Positions 32,270 through 42,082 of a stretch of 64,000 bases of DNA are shown in pieces. Within the stretch, counting starts at the first letter, position 1; each line of letters begins with the position of its first letter. The notes beneath the pieces were generated by a model, which saw only the letters and a program-made list of their open reading frames with translations, did not search any database and was not told the DNA's origin. The DNA is from Conexibacter woesei Iso977N (GTDB lineage: Bacteria; Actinomycetota; Thermoleophilia; Solirubrobacterales; Solirubrobacteraceae). The stretch covers positions 1,178,001 to 1,242,000 of the forward strand of contig NZ_AUKG01000001.1 of the NCBI RefSeq assembly GCF_000424625.1, in the 5' to 3' direction. Made by a program: the position numbers and the translations under genes.

Positions 32270-33757
32270 CTACCGCTTGAGCGTCAACGCGACACGATCG
32301 GCGCCTGCGGCGAACGTGAGCTTGGCGCGCTTGACCTTGCGCAGGGCGCGCCTGCCGGCGGCCGTGACGTGGACGGTGACCCTGGCGGTGCCGGCGGCGT
32401 CGGCCTTCGCGCTGCCCTTGGCGACGACCGTCGTGCCGCGCCTGACCGTGATGGTGGTCTTGGTGCGGGGAGCGCGGTGGGTGACGGTGACCGTGAGGCC
32501 CTTGGCGCTCAGCAGCGCGCGCAGCGTGGCGCGGGCGGGGAGCGTGAGCTTCTTGGTGGTCTTCGTGGGCTTGGCGCCGGCGTTGTTGGTGCCCTTGGCG
32601 CCTGCGCCGGTCCCGGTGGTCCCAGGCGCGGCCCCGCCGGCGGCCGCGCCGCGGGTGACGGTCTCGCAGTCGGGCGCGACCGTGTCCTGGGGGTCGGCCT
32701 TGACGCTGTCCTGGCCGGGGCCGCAGGAGATCGTGTCGGCCTCGCCGTCGAGCGCGTCGATCGTGTCCGACGACGAGCCGGGCGAGAGGTCGCAGTGCAG
32801 CTCGTTGCAGCGGCCGTCGCGGTCGCCGGCGATCCTGTCCGGGCCGGGGCCGCCGACGATCGTGTCGTCGCCGTAGCCGCCGGTGAGCGTGTCGGCGCCG
32901 GGGCCGCCGTCGATCGCGTCGTCGCTGTCGGAGCCCTTGAGCTGGTCGTTGCCGCCCTTGCCGGTCAGCTCGGCGCGGTTGCCGACCTCGGAGGCCGAGG
33001 CGATGTCGTCGCCGTCGGTGCCGACGTAGCGCAGCGACCCGTAGGACTCGACGAGCTCCATGTTGGTGACGTTGTCGCCCTCGCCCGGGAAGCCGTCGTC
33101 GGCGACGCCGTCCTGGGTGACCGTCACGAGCTGCTCGGTCGCGGGGTCGCCGCGCATCCAGTCGGTGATCGAGTCGCGGCCGGGGCCGCCGTCGATGACG
33201 TCGGGCGCGTCGTGCTCCATCGGGTCGGACGCGAGCGTGTCGTCGCCGTTGCCGCCGTGGAGGGCGTCGGCGCCGGCGTCGCCCTGGAGCGTGTCGTTGC
33301 CGTCACCGCCGTCGAGGGCGTCGTCGCCGGTCAGGCCGGAGAGCTTGTCGTTGCCGGGGCCGCCCTGGACGACCTCGGAGCCGTAGCCCTCCATGAAGTC
33401 GTTGCCGGCGCCGAGGTCGGCGCGGACGTAGGGCTGCGACGGCGCGTCGGCCATGTAGGAGTGGACCATGTCGTCGCCACCGCCCATCGCGACGTTGACG
33501 CCGCCGGGCGTGGCCGGGCAGGAGACCTGGCCGTCGCCGTTGCAGCCGGCCCCGGCCGCGACGGGACCGCCGAAGCTGATCGCGCCGTCGTAGTAGGTGA
33601 GGTCGATGGTCTCGGGCGCGTCGGTGCCGGAGACCGTGATCGTCTGGCCGTCGGAGGAGACGGTGACGGCGGCGTTGGCGGCGGCGGGGACCGCCACCAG
33701 CGCTGCGGCGCCGGCGAGCGCCGCGGCGAGGAGCTTGGGGGAGGAGGGGAGATGCAT
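32270..33757 (-). CDS. Secreted RTX (haemolysin-type calcium-binding) repeat protein
   Basis: The 495-residue protein starts at ATG 33757, with a Sec signal peptide (LLAAALAGAAALVAVPAAAN). The mature part contains many nonapeptide GGxGxDxLx-type repeats in two blocks: QGGPGNDKLSGLTGDDALDG, GGDGNDTLQGDAGADALHGG and, later, DGGPGADTLTGGYGDDTIVG. These fold into a calcium-stabilised beta roll outside the cell. After a Gly/Thr linker, the C-terminus is a Lys-rich Ig-like strand region (TITVRRGTTVVAKGSAKADA, LTFAAGADRVALTL). No protease, lipase or adhesin domain is recognised, and no type I secretion genes are adjacent. Confidence 0.85.
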   Translation of the reverse strand: MHLPSSPKLLAAALAGAAALVAVPAAANAAVTVSSDGQTITVSGTDAPETIDLTYYDGAISFGGPVAAGAGCNGDGQVSCPATPGGVNVAMGGGDDMVHSYMADAPSQPYVRADLGAGNDFMEGYGSEVVQGGPGNDKLSGLTGDDALDGGDGNDTLQGDAGADALHGGNGDDTLASDPMEHDAPDVIDGGPGRDSITDWMRGDPATEQLVTVTQDGVADDGFPGEGDNVTNMELVESYGSLRYVGTDGDDIASASEVGNRAELTGKGGNDQLKGSDSDDAIDGGPGADTLTGGYGDDTIVGGPGPDRIAGDRDGRCNELHCDLSPGSSSDTIDALDGEADTISCGPGQDSVKADPQDTVAPDCETVTRGAAAGGAAPGTTGTGAGAKGTNNAGAKPTKTTKKLTLPARATLRALLSAKGLTVTVTHRAPRTKTTITVRRGTTVVAKGSAKADAAGTARVTVHVTAAGRRALRKVKRAKLTFAAGADRVALTLKR

Positions 33758-33804
33758 GTGGCGCAGCGTGCCGGGAGTGGCCGCGCGCCACATCAGGGGA
33801 ACCC

Positions 33805-34176
33805 CTAGTGGGCGGTCTGCCAGCTGGTGTCGGCGCCGACCTCGCCGGCCTGGGCCTGGGCGATCGCGGCGCGGGCCTGGGCGCCGACGGCGATGACGGT
33901 GTCGTAGCCCTCGGCGGCGAGCTTGGTCGCCTGGGCCTGGGTCTCGAGCGCGCCGCCGGTCGTGACGACCGTGGCGTGCATCGGGGCGATCGCGCCGACC
34001 TGGCTGGCGGCGGCGTCGGAGCCCGCCAGGACGGCGACCTTCGGGGCGTGCGCGGTGGCGGTGGCGGCGTCCTGGGTGGCGGCGACGGCGGCGGTGGCGC
34101 CGCCCGCGAGGAGCACGGCCGCGACCGCGCTGCGGGCCAGGAGGCTGGATGAACGACGGAGGTGGGGAGAGGTCAT
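33805..34176 (-). CDS. Small secreted protein of unknown function
   Basis: The roughly 123-residue protein starts at ATG 34176, where a good GAGG-like site is lacking. A signal peptide is clear (RSAVAAVLLAGGATAAVAAT). The mature part is Ala/Thr-rich with a short alpha-beta pattern (APKVAVLAGSDAAASQVGAI, YDTVIAVGAQARAAIAQAQA) that resembles part of a Rossmann-like fold, similar in style to putative cell-wall-binding repeat proteins. The start region contains a TACGTAT repeat (34176-34182 and 34191-34197) that may be part of a promoter or operator. Confidence 0.6.
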   Translation of the reverse strand: MTSPHLRRSSSLLARSAVAAVLLAGGATAAVAATQDAATATAHAPKVAVLAGSDAAASQVGAIAPMHATVVTTGGALETQAQATKLAAEGYDTVIAVGAQARAAIAQAQAGEVGADTSWQTAH

Positions 34177-34345
34177 ACGTATCACTGTACTACGTATTAC
34201 TCGCCTGCTGCCGAAATTCCTTGAGGCGCTCCGTCAGGGCGCGCACCGCACGGCGTCGGCGTGGCGTGGTTGCATCCACGGCATCGCCACGAACTCGAAG
34301 AGCTCGCGCCCGGTCTCCGGCGCCGCGTCCAGCAGGTCGCGCAAG

Positions 34346-35338
34346 GTGACGAGCGTCGACGTCGCCAAGAAGGCCGGGGTCTCGCAGACCACGGTGTCGC
34401 TCGTCTTCTCCGGCAAGGCCGGCGGGCGGATCAGCGCGGCGACGGTCGAGGCGGTCCGGGCGGCCGCGGCCGAGCTGGGCTACCGCCCGAACGCGGCGGC
34501 GCGCGCGCTGCGGTCCGGGACGGCGAGCGCGGTGGGGCTGGTCGTCCGCGACGTCACGCACCCGTTCTTCGGCCGCACGCTGCGCGGTGCGCAGAAGGCG
34601 GCGTCGGAGGCCGGCCACGTCGTCGTCCTGATCGACGACAACTACGGCCGCGGCGACGCGGCGGTCGAGGCCCTGCGCGACGGCGCGATCGACGGCTTCC
34701 TGTACTTCGCGGCCGTCCCGTCGGAGGCGATGCGCGCGCCCGGCGCGCCGCCGGTCGTCATGGTCGAGTCGGTCGAGGAGGGGCTGCCGTTCGTCCGGCT
34801 GGACTCCGAGGGCGGCGCGGACGCCGCGATGCGCCACCTCGTCGAGCTCGGCCACACCCGGATCGGCTCGCTGCGCCTGGAGGCCGGCGACCTGCACGGC
34901 GGCCAGACGTTCGACCTGCGCCACGCGGCGTGGGCGGAGCACCTGCGCGCGATCGGCGCCGACCCGGCGGCGCAGGCGGTCGGGACGACCGCGTTCGACG
35001 CGGACTCCACGATCGCCGCGGCGCGCGCGATGCTCGACGTCCCGGTCGCGGAGCGGCCGACCGCGATCCTCGCCGACGACGACCTCCTGGCCGCGGGCGT
35101 CGTGGCGGCCTGCCACCAGCTCGGGCTGCGCGTGCCGCAGGACGTCGCGGTCGTCGGCTTCGACGACCTCGAGCTGGCGCGGCTCATGTCGCCGCCGCTG
35201 ACGACCGTCGCCTTCGACGCCGAGGCGCTCGGCGCCGCGGCGTTCGAGACGCTGCTGGCCAAGCTCCAGGGCCGGCGCCCGCGCGACCGCGTGCTGGAGT
35301 CGCGGTTGATCGTCCGCGGCTCGACCGTCGCGGAGTAG
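34346..35338 (+). CDS. LacI-family transcriptional regulator
   Basis: The 330-residue protein begins with the HTH at its very start (TSVDVAKKAGVSQTTVSLVF), the usual LacI layout, so GTG 34346 is chosen; AGCAGG lies just upstream. The hinge LGYRPNAAARALRSG follows, then a periplasmic-binding-protein-like effector domain (ASAVGLVVRDVTHPFFGRTL, DGFLYFAAVPS, AILADDDLLAAGVVAACHQL, QDVAVVGFDDLELARLMSPP). It is 10 bases upstream of an acyl-CoA synthetase gene and probably controls that operon. The ligand may be an acid or sugar related to it, but this cannot be read from the sequence. Confidence 0.88.
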   Translation: MTSVDVAKKAGVSQTTVSLVFSGKAGGRISAATVEAVRAAAAELGYRPNAAARALRSGTASAVGLVVRDVTHPFFGRTLRGAQKAASEAGHVVVLIDDNYGRGDAAVEALRDGAIDGFLYFAAVPSEAMRAPGAPPVVMVESVEEGLPFVRLDSEGGADAAMRHLVELGHTRIGSLRLEAGDLHGGQTFDLRHAAWAEHLRAIGADPAAQAVGTTAFDADSTIAAARAMLDVPVAERPTAILADDDLLAAGVVAACHQLGLRVPQDVAVVGFDDLELARLMSPPLTTVAFDAEALGAAAFETLLAKLQGRRPRDRVLESRLIVRGSTVAE

Positions 35339-35348
35339 GGTCGGCGGC

Positions 35349-36908
35349 ATGGCCGCCGACCTGACGCGATCCAGCACCGTCCCGGACCTGATCCGCCGCA
35401 GCGCGCGGCGCACGCCGACGCGTGACGCGCTGATCTTCGGCGAGCGGCGCTGGACCTACGAGGAGCTCGACGACGCGGTCTCGCGGGTCGCCGGGCGGCT
35501 GCTGGAGCTTGGGCTGAGGAAGGGCGAGCGCGTCGCGGCGTATGGCACGAACAGCGACGCCTACGTGTTGCTCTACCTGGGCTGCGCGCGGGCCGGACTG
35601 GTGCATGTGCCCGTCAACTACAACTTGGTCGGCGCCGAGTTGTCGTACATCATCAACGACGCGCGCTCGATCGCGCTGTTCGCCGATCCCGGGCTGATGG
35701 GCGCGGTGGAGGCGATCGGCGACGCCCTCGGCGACGTCACCTGGACCGGCACGCTGCGCGACGGGGTGGACGGCAAGATCGACGTGCTGGCCTGGGCGCT
35801 GACCGGCGAGGTGCCGTCGCTGGAGGCGATCCCGGTCGCCGACGACGACCTCGTGCAGTTGTTGTACACCTCGGGGACGACCGCGGCGCCGAAGGGCGCG
35901 ATGATGACCCACCGCGCGTTCGTGGCCGAGTACGTGTCGTGCGTGGCCGCGCTGGACATGACCGAGCGCGACGTGCCGCTGCACCCGCTGCCGCTCTACC
36001 ACTCGGCGCAGATGCACGCGTTCTTGATGCCCTACCTGATGCTGGGGGCGACGAACTGGGTCGTCGAGAAGCCCGACCCCGCCGACGTCCTGGAGCGTGT
36101 CGAGCGCGACGGCATCACCTCGCTGTTCGCGCCGCCGACGGTCTGGATCGCCATCGGCGAGCACCCGGACTTCGCCACCCGCGACCTCTCATCGCTGAAG
36201 AAGGCGTACTACGGGGCGTCGATCATGCCCGTGCCGGTGCTGCAGCGGCTGCGCGACGCGCTGGACGGCGTCGGGTTCTACAACGCCTTCGGGCAGTCGG
36301 AGATCGCGCCGCTGGCGACGGTCCTGCGTCCGGAGGAGCATGACGAGCGGCCTGACAGCGCCGGCCGTCCGGTGTTGTTCGTGGAGATCAAGGTGGTCGA
36401 CGACGAGGGCCAGGACGTGACGAGCGGCGGCGTCGGCGAGGTGCTCTACCGGTCGCCGCAGCTGTGCACCGGCTACTGGGACAAGCCGGAGGCGACCGAG
36501 GAGGCGTTCGCCGGTGGTTGGTTCCACAGCGGCGACCTGGTGCGGATCGACGAGGAGGGCTACATCTTCGTCGTCGACCGCGTCAAGGACGTCATCAACA
36601 CCGGCGGCGTCCTGGTCGCCAGCCGCGAGGTCGAAGAGGCGCTCTACACCCACCCGGCGGTCGCCGAGGTCGCGGTGATCGGGACACCCCACCCGAAGTG
36701 GATCGAGGCGATCTCCGCGGTCGTCGTGACCCGCGAGCCGATCACCGAGGACGAGCTGCTGACCCACGCCCGCGAGCACCTCGCACCCTTCAAGCTCCCC
36801 AAGTCCATCCACTTCGTCGACGAGCTCCCCAAGAACCCGTCAGGGAAGTTGTTGAAGCGCGACCTCCGCGAGCGCTTCGGCGGCACCGAGTCCGCCATCG
36901 GCCGCTAG
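35349..36908 (+). CDS. Acyl-CoA synthetase (AMP-forming)
   Basis: This 519-residue ANL-superfamily enzyme activates a carboxylic acid with ATP, then joins it to CoA. The P-loop-like motif LLYTSGTTAAPKGAMMTHRA, the A5-type YNAFGQSEIAPLATVL, the A7/A8 block WFHSGDLVRIDEEGYIFVVD and RVKDVINTGGVLVASREVEE, and the catalytic Lys in NPSGKLLKRDLRE are all present. The overall form resembles medium- or long-chain fatty-acid and benzoate/cinnamate-type ligases. It sits directly behind the LacI regulator gene. The substrate is not certain. Confidence 0.9.
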   Translation: MAADLTRSSTVPDLIRRSARRTPTRDALIFGERRWTYEELDDAVSRVAGRLLELGLRKGERVAAYGTNSDAYVLLYLGCARAGLVHVPVNYNLVGAELSYIINDARSIALFADPGLMGAVEAIGDALGDVTWTGTLRDGVDGKIDVLAWALTGEVPSLEAIPVADDDLVQLLYTSGTTAAPKGAMMTHRAFVAEYVSCVAALDMTERDVPLHPLPLYHSAQMHAFLMPYLMLGATNWVVEKPDPADVLERVERDGITSLFAPPTVWIAIGEHPDFATRDLSSLKKAYYGASIMPVPVLQRLRDALDGVGFYNAFGQSEIAPLATVLRPEEHDERPDSAGRPVLFVEIKVVDDEGQDVTSGGVGEVLYRSPQLCTGYWDKPEATEEAFAGGWFHSGDLVRIDEEGYIFVVDRVKDVINTGGVLVASREVEEALYTHPAVAEVAVIGTPHPKWIEAISAVVVTREPITEDELLTHAREHLAPFKLPKSIHFVDELPKNPSGKLLKRDLRERFGGTESAIGR

Positions 36909-37348
36909 GCGTCCCCCTGGGGGACGTCCCCGAACGGGCCGCGGCGAAATCTAGCGCGCAACATCGACGAAGCGGCGCGGCACAGCGCGTTTCCCTACAC
37001 GCGCAATCCACGTCAAACCAATAACCGCTTCGGGTGTGACAGTGCTGTGAAGTTCAACGGGGACGTGGTACGCCGTGCGGTTTGAGGGCGTCACGGCTAG
37101 CGCGATCCCTCTTATCTCAAGGGAAAAGTGCCCTAGGCGGTCAGAAGCCGCTCCACGTCGGGTGCCTGGTGCGTCCCGCGACGGCCCCGGGTAAATGCCG
37201 GTTCGACATACCATAAGGATCACACTCGGAGGTGTTTGCAATTCCCGTTGGGACGGACTACAGTCGCGATCCGCGGCCGTCGTCAGGGGAGGACATCCGC
37301 AAGTAATCAGCCATTTATATTGGCTTCCTGTCCATACTAGGAGGAGCT
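36909..37348 (+). other. Long leader/promoter region of a secreted-protein gene
   Basis: This 440-base stretch has no credible gene and is less G+C-rich than its surroundings, especially near 37300-37340 (CATTTATATTGG). It ends in a very strong TAGGAGGAGCT ribosome binding site at 37338-37348. The length suggests a long 5' leader, distal promoters, or binding sites of several regulators. I could not match a known riboswitch family. Confidence 0.4.
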
Positions 37349-38224
37349 ATGAAGAAGTCTCTGCGCCCGCTTGTCGCTACGGCGATCGCGGTTGGCGCTG
37401 CAGCTTTGTCGGCGACGTCCGCAGTTGCGTCCGCGCCGACGGGTGAGTACGCCCAGTTCAAGTACTGCCCGTACCAGAACGCGGCCGTCACCGGTTGCCT
37501 GCTTTCGACGACCACGTCTGGGTCGTTCAAGCTCGGTAACGCGACCGTGCCGATCAACAAGCCGATCATCTTCCAGGGCGGCTTCAAGTTCGACCCGAGC
37601 ACGTTCGGCACGACGTTCTACGACGCGTCCAATGGCGGCGTCACCCTCAGCAGGACGAGCCTTGACGTTCCCGGCGGTCTGCTTGGTCTCATGAATCCGG
37701 GCGGCTTCTTCGGTCTGCTGGAGCAGGCATTCGAGAACGCCGTCAGGTCGGCCAATGGTGTGACGGCGACGGCTGAGGTGGCCGGGCCGGTCAGGTTCGA
37801 CTACTTCAACTTCCTGATCAACGACGGCGTCACCCTGACGCTGCCGATCCGGGTGCATCTCGAGAACCCGTTCCTCGGGCCGAACTGCTACATCGGGTCC
37901 ACGGGCAGCCCGGTGACGCTGAGGCTCACCCTCGGCACGACGTCGCCGCCGGCGGGTACCGCGCCGATCACGGGTTACGGCGGAGCCGTCAGCACGACGC
38001 CGGACGGCAACGTCGCTACGGCGACCGGGGCGAAGTTGGTGGACAACACCTTCTCGGTCCCCGCCGCGTCGGACTGCGGCTACCTCCCGCTGGACAAGCT
38101 GCTCATCACGGCTGCTGTGAACTCCAGGGAAGGCCTGCCGTCCGCGGCTGGCAGGAACGTCGCGATCCTGCAGGGCGACTCGCAGGTGGCGGACGGCGAC
38201 GGCCTCCGCACGAGCGTCAGGTAG
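37349..38224 (+). CDS. Secreted hypothetical protein (291 aa)
   Basis: A clear signal peptide (KKSLRPLVATAIAVGAAALS with cleavage near ASA-PTG) follows a very strong AGGAGG site. The mature protein is beta-rich and small-residue-rich: YAQFKYCPYQNAAVTGCLLS, FKLGNATVPINKPIIFQGGF, VRFDYFNFLINDGVTLTLPI and VTLRLTLGTTSPPAGTAPIT, with four or more Cys residues. I do not recognise the family. The strong translation signals, separate long leader and strong terminator suggest an abundant exported protein. Confidence 0.75.
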   Translation: MKKSLRPLVATAIAVGAAALSATSAVASAPTGEYAQFKYCPYQNAAVTGCLLSTTTSGSFKLGNATVPINKPIIFQGGFKFDPSTFGTTFYDASNGGVTLSRTSLDVPGGLLGLMNPGGFFGLLEQAFENAVRSANGVTATAEVAGPVRFDYFNFLINDGVTLTLPIRVHLENPFLGPNCYIGSTGSPVTLRLTLGTTSPPAGTAPITGYGGAVSTTPDGNVATATGAKLVDNTFSVPAASDCGYLPLDKLLITAAVNSREGLPSAAGRNVAILQGDSQVADGDGLRTSVR

Positions 38225-38257
38225 TAACGCAGCTCCGTCTGCAACACATGTCCTGAC

Positions 38258-38297
38258 AGAAGGGCCGTCGCGAAAGCGGCGGCCCTTCTTCGTTCTT
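38258..38297 (+). terminator. Rho-independent terminator
   Basis: GAAGGGCCG (38259-38267) pairs with CGGCCCTTC (38280-38288). Inner pairing continues CGC/GCG around a GAAA tetraloop, and TTCGTTCTT follows. It is a strong stem and lies 34 bases after the stop codon. Confidence 0.8.
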
Positions 38298-38426
38298 GGC
38301 GGACCCGTTGAGAAGCGGCGACGGTCGTGTGACGGCTGCGGGTTGCTATGGGAAACACGGATGGTTATAGTCGCCGCGAGCCGCCGGTCTGTCGTCTGGC
38401 GTCATGCTTCTTAGGAGGAGTCCAAG

Positions 38427-41400
38427 GTGGGTACTGGGATTGCGCGGACCAGGTCAGTCCGCGAGACGCGCGTGCGCCGCACCGTCGCGTGCGTGGTTGC
38501 AACTGCGGTGGCGGTTGCCGTGATGGCGTCCGCCGCGAGCGGGGCGCCGTTGCCGCTCACACCTGGCTATGGCCCGATCGGCTCGTTTGGTTCCGATGGC
38601 TCCGGTGGTACCGGACCGGGCACGCTTACTAATCCAGGGCATGTTGCGGTGGATGACGCCACGGGCAACATCTTGGTGGCGGACTCCGACGGAGGACGCG
38701 TGGAGGTGTTCTCACCGGACGCCGCTCCGCAGCTGGGGAACTACCTGACGGAGTTCGGCTCAGCTGACATCAGCCACCCCACCGGCATTGCTATCGACCA
38801 GTCGAATGGTGACGTCTACGTCGCCGGTGGCGACGCCGTTCAGCCGAAGATCGCACGCTACGTCTCCGACGGAGCCCCGGTCCCGACCTACACGCGCGAC
38901 CTTGGTTTCGCCAGCCCCGCGGCGGGATCCGGACCAGGGCAGGTCGGCGGTGTTGGCGCCGACTTCGACGTGGCTCTCGCCGTCGATCCTTCCAATCACG
39001 ACCTGCTGGTGGCCGATCGTGCCAACCACCGCGTGAGCCGCTACAACTCGAGTGGCGGATGGGTGCAGCCGTCGATCGATGGCACCGGCACGCCGGGCGG
39101 AGCCTTCGACACCCTGCTCGACGTCGCCGTGACCTCGACGTCGACGTACGTCCTGGATTCCAGCGGGGATCTCTCCTTCGGCGGGGGAAGCAGTCGCATC
39201 GTTGCCTTCGACAGCGGAGGCAACTACCAGCGCACCCTCGTGCAGGCGGATGACACGCCGATGCGGATGGCGGCCGGGCCCACGGGCGACCGCCTCGTGA
39301 CCGTGCACAACGACCTCACCGCGTTGGGGCACGTGCGGGTCTACGTAGGCGGCGAGCTCGCTGAAGTGAACGACATGTACGCCGGCGCTTCGCAGTCTCC
39401 CCCTGTCGGCGTCGCCATCGACGGTGGTGCCAGCAGGCGGATGTACGTGGTGACCGTTCCGTACTTGGGGGTCTTCGGGGCCGTCGGCGTCAACGTCTTG
39501 GCCGAAGGCCCGGCGGTGCGCCCGGACGACGTCGTGAGCAGCGATGCGCGCAGTGCGCATCTCACTGGCACGATCGTCCCGGTTGGATCGGCTACGACTG
39601 CCCGGTTCGAGTACTCGCTCGACGGCACGAGCTGGCCACCGACGGCCGACGAGCCCGTTGGTGACGGCTCCGGGACGCCCGGCAATCCGGCGACGGTGAA
39701 CTTCGCCGCAGATGTGACAGGCCTTCGACCCCATAGCACGTACAGGGTCCGGATCGTCGCGACGGACGCCCAGACGACGATCACTTCTTTGACCTCGAGC
39801 GTGCGCACCGCTGACGCGCTTCCTGACGTCTCGACCGGCTCGGCCACTGCCGTGACGACATCGACGGCCACGCTGGGCGGAACGGTCAACGCGCTGGGCT
39901 TGCAAACGACCTATTACTTCGAATACGGCACGACGGCTGCGTATGGGAGTCGCGTGCCCGCGGCGTCCGGCGGTGCCGCCGGAAACAGCTACGACGCGCG
40001 TTTCGTCACACGTGGTGTGTCCGGTCTCGCGGCCGGTCAGACGTATCACTACCGCCTGGTAGCGACGAGCTCCGTAGGCACGTCCTACGGCGCGGACGAG
40101 ACGTTCGTCACGGATGGTGCTGCTGCAGGGGTCGCTCGCAACTACGAGATGGTCAGCCCACCGTCGGGGAAGAACGGCATTCCTGTGGATATCACGTTCC
40201 TCGGCGTGCAAGCACGCACCGACGGAAACGCCGTGGTCTACACGCCGGCGAAGGCGAACTACTCCGATGCGAAGTCGACGCCTTACGCGCCGAAGATCTT
40301 GGCCGGCCGCTCAGCAACGGGCTGGACAAATACCCAGCTGGATCCGCCCGAGCTGAACGCCAACGCCGAGATGTTCTACACGACGCTCGCCGTTTCGGAC
40401 GATCTCCAGCGTGCGCTCGTAGTCAGCCGCGACAAGCTGTCCGACGACGCCGTGGCGGGCAATGGGAACGTCTACCTCCACGACATCAGCAGCGACGTCT
40501 ACACCCTGATCGCGACGTCGGCCGACCCGCAGCTCTTCCAAGAGCTCACGCAGACAACGGCGACGCGCCAGTTCGTGGGCGCGTCGGCTGATCTGAGCAC
40601 CGTGGCCTTCGTGACATCCGTCGCTCTGACGCCGGGTGCCACGGACGGCGTGGAGTCGATGTACTCTTGGTCGGCGTCGACCGGACTCCAACTCGTGTCG
40701 CGCCTTCCTGACGGCACGCCGGCGGTCACCGCCACCGGCTTCGTGGACAAGACGCTCCGTCATCCCCATCAGGTCTCGGATGACGGCCAGCGGGTGTTCT
40801 TCCAGCTCTTGGGCCAAGGTCTGTTCGTACGGGAAGGGGCATCCCGAACCGTCGCGATCTCGGTGTCCAAGCGCGCGGGCGACCCGACCACGCCGGTGGA
40901 CGCCACGTTCGTCAGCGCCACGGCGGACGGACGCTACGTCGTTTTCACCAGTTACTCGCCGCTCACGGATGACGCGCCCGACGACTTCTTGAGCAAGGCC
41001 TATCGATACGACGTCGACACCGGAAGCCTCCGCTGGTTGGCCACGGATGTGCAGAACTCGCTCGCGGCCTGGCCAGAGTCGGGCGATCTCGTCTTCATCT
41101 CGAACAGCAACTTGTACTACGAAAGCGGCGGGACGACGTCTCTCGCGGCGGCCGGCGTCGAGCAGGTCCCCCCCGCGGGCCTCGATCGCAGCGACAATGG
41201 TCGCTACTTCGTCTTCCAAAGCGCACAGCCGATCACCTCGTTCCCGAACAGCGGATTCTTGGAGGTGTACCTCTACGACACGCAGACCGCTCAGTTGAGC
41301 TGTCCGTCCTGTCGGGACGATGGTGCCGCCCCCACGGGCGACGCGCAGATGGGACAGGGCTCTGAGTCGTCGTTCGATCGCTACCAAGCGATGGCTGTGA

Positions 41401-42080
41401 ACGATGACGGCACAGTGTTCTTCGACACGACGGATCCGCTGGTGCCAAATGACGTGAACGGAACGCGCGACGTCTACGTTTACCGCTCCGGGCGCTTGAC
41501 GTTGATCAGCCCTGGAACGCGCGCATACGACGCCACGTTCGCGGATGCGACGCCTGATGGCAGCAATGTGTTCTTCGTCACGTCCCAGCGTCTCGTTGAT
41601 CAAGACGTGGACGACATCGCTGATCTGTACGACGCTCGTATCGGCGGAGGCATTGCCCAGCAGACGCAGCCGCCGCCCCGGGCTGCATGCGGCGGTAGCG
41701 AGTGTCGAGAGCCAGGTCCTGGCCCCGTGAGCTCGCCGGCTACGCCCACGCAGACCAGTGGCGGAGCGCCGACGGGGGCTTCGTCCGCGCCTGCGCGGGC
41801 CAGGATCACGATGGTGCGGTCCTCGTTCACCAGCAAGACCGTGAGGATCACCGTGTCGGTCTCCGGCCGCGGACGGATCCGCGCCTCGGGTGGGACCGTG
41901 ATCGCGACGAAGCGGTCGGCGACCAAGAGCGGCGTTTACACCCTGTCGGTGCCTCTCACCAGGGCAACCCAGGCGGCACGTCGCGCGCATCGCAAGGTCA
42001 AGGTGGCGGTCAGGGTCGCGCTGACGCCTCCGTTCGGATCGGTCGCAACGACCAGGCTCACCCGTACGCTCGGAAAGTAG
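38427..42080 (+). CDS. Very large secreted NHL/beta-propeller and fibronectin-type protein
   Basis: The protein has 1217 residues. The GTG at 38427 has AGGAGG 8-9 bases upstream. The signal peptide is TVACVVATAVAVAVMASAAS. NHL-like repeats follow (NPGHVAVDDATGNILVADSD, HPTGIAIDQSNGDVYVAGGD, DVALAVDPSNHDLLVADRAN). Next come two fibronectin-III-like domains (TATLGGTVNALGLQTTYYFE, GLAAGQTYHYRLVATSSVGT), then a long TolB/PD40-type propeller with repeated SxDGxxxxF motifs (SDDGQRVFFQLLG, TADGRYVVFTS, PDGSNVFFV). A Ser/Pro linker and a basic beta-strand end (KTVRITVSVSGRGRIRAS) close the protein. It is probably cell-surface or extracellular. The next gene begins 2 bases after its stop and appears to be co-transcribed. 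Confidence 0.8.
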   Translation: MGTGIARTRSVRETRVRRTVACVVATAVAVAVMASAASGAPLPLTPGYGPIGSFGSDGSGGTGPGTLTNPGHVAVDDATGNILVADSDGGRVEVFSPDAAPQLGNYLTEFGSADISHPTGIAIDQSNGDVYVAGGDAVQPKIARYVSDGAPVPTYTRDLGFASPAAGSGPGQVGGVGADFDVALAVDPSNHDLLVADRANHRVSRYNSSGGWVQPSIDGTGTPGGAFDTLLDVAVTSTSTYVLDSSGDLSFGGGSSRIVAFDSGGNYQRTLVQADDTPMRMAAGPTGDRLVTVHNDLTALGHVRVYVGGELAEVNDMYAGASQSPPVGVAIDGGASRRMYVVTVPYLGVFGAVGVNVLAEGPAVRPDDVVSSDARSAHLTGTIVPVGSATTARFEYSLDGTSWPPTADEPVGDGSGTPGNPATVNFAADVTGLRPHSTYRVRIVATDAQTTITSLTSSVRTADALPDVSTGSATAVTTSTATLGGTVNALGLQTTYYFEYGTTAAYGSRVPAASGGAAGNSYDARFVTRGVSGLAAGQTYHYRLVATSSVGTSYGADETFVTDGAAAGVARNYEMVSPPSGKNGIPVDITFLGVQARTDGNAVVYTPAKANYSDAKSTPYAPKILAGRSATGWTNTQLDPPELNANAEMFYTTLAVSDDLQRALVVSRDKLSDDAVAGNGNVYLHDISSDVYTLIATSADPQLFQELTQTTATRQFVGASADLSTVAFVTSVALTPGATDGVESMYSWSASTGLQLVSRLPDGTPAVTATGFVDKTLRHPHQVSDDGQRVFFQLLGQGLFVREGASRTVAISVSKRAGDPTTPVDATFVSATADGRYVVFTSYSPLTDDAPDDFLSKAYRYDVDTGSLRWLATDVQNSLAAWPESGDLVFISNSNLYYESGGTTSLAAAGVEQVPPAGLDRSDNGRYFVFQSAQPITSFPNSGFLEVYLYDTQTAQLSCPSCRDDGAAPTGDAQMGQGSESSFDRYQAMAVNDDGTVFFDTTDPLVPNDVNGTRDVYVYRSGRLTLISPGTRAYDATFADATPDGSNVFFVTSQRLVDQDVDDIADLYDARIGGGIAQQTQPPPRAACGGSECREPGPGPVSSPATPTQTSGGAPTGASSAPARARITMVRSSFTSKTVRITVSVSGRGRIRASGGTVIATKRSATKSGVYTLSVPLTRATQAARRAHRKVKVAVRVALTPPFGSVATTRLTRTLGK

Positions 42081-42082
42081 GA

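Noticed and set aside
34234-34416. A 60-residue minus-strand ORF overlapping the LacI start (MPEKTSDTVVCETPAFLATS...)
   Set aside because: It overlaps the conserved LacI HTH on the opposite strand and has no ribosome site; probably a shadow.
37195-37348. Riboswitch upstream of the secreted-protein gene
   Set aside because: The stretch contains GGTTCGAC and short stems but does not match any riboswitch core I can recall.
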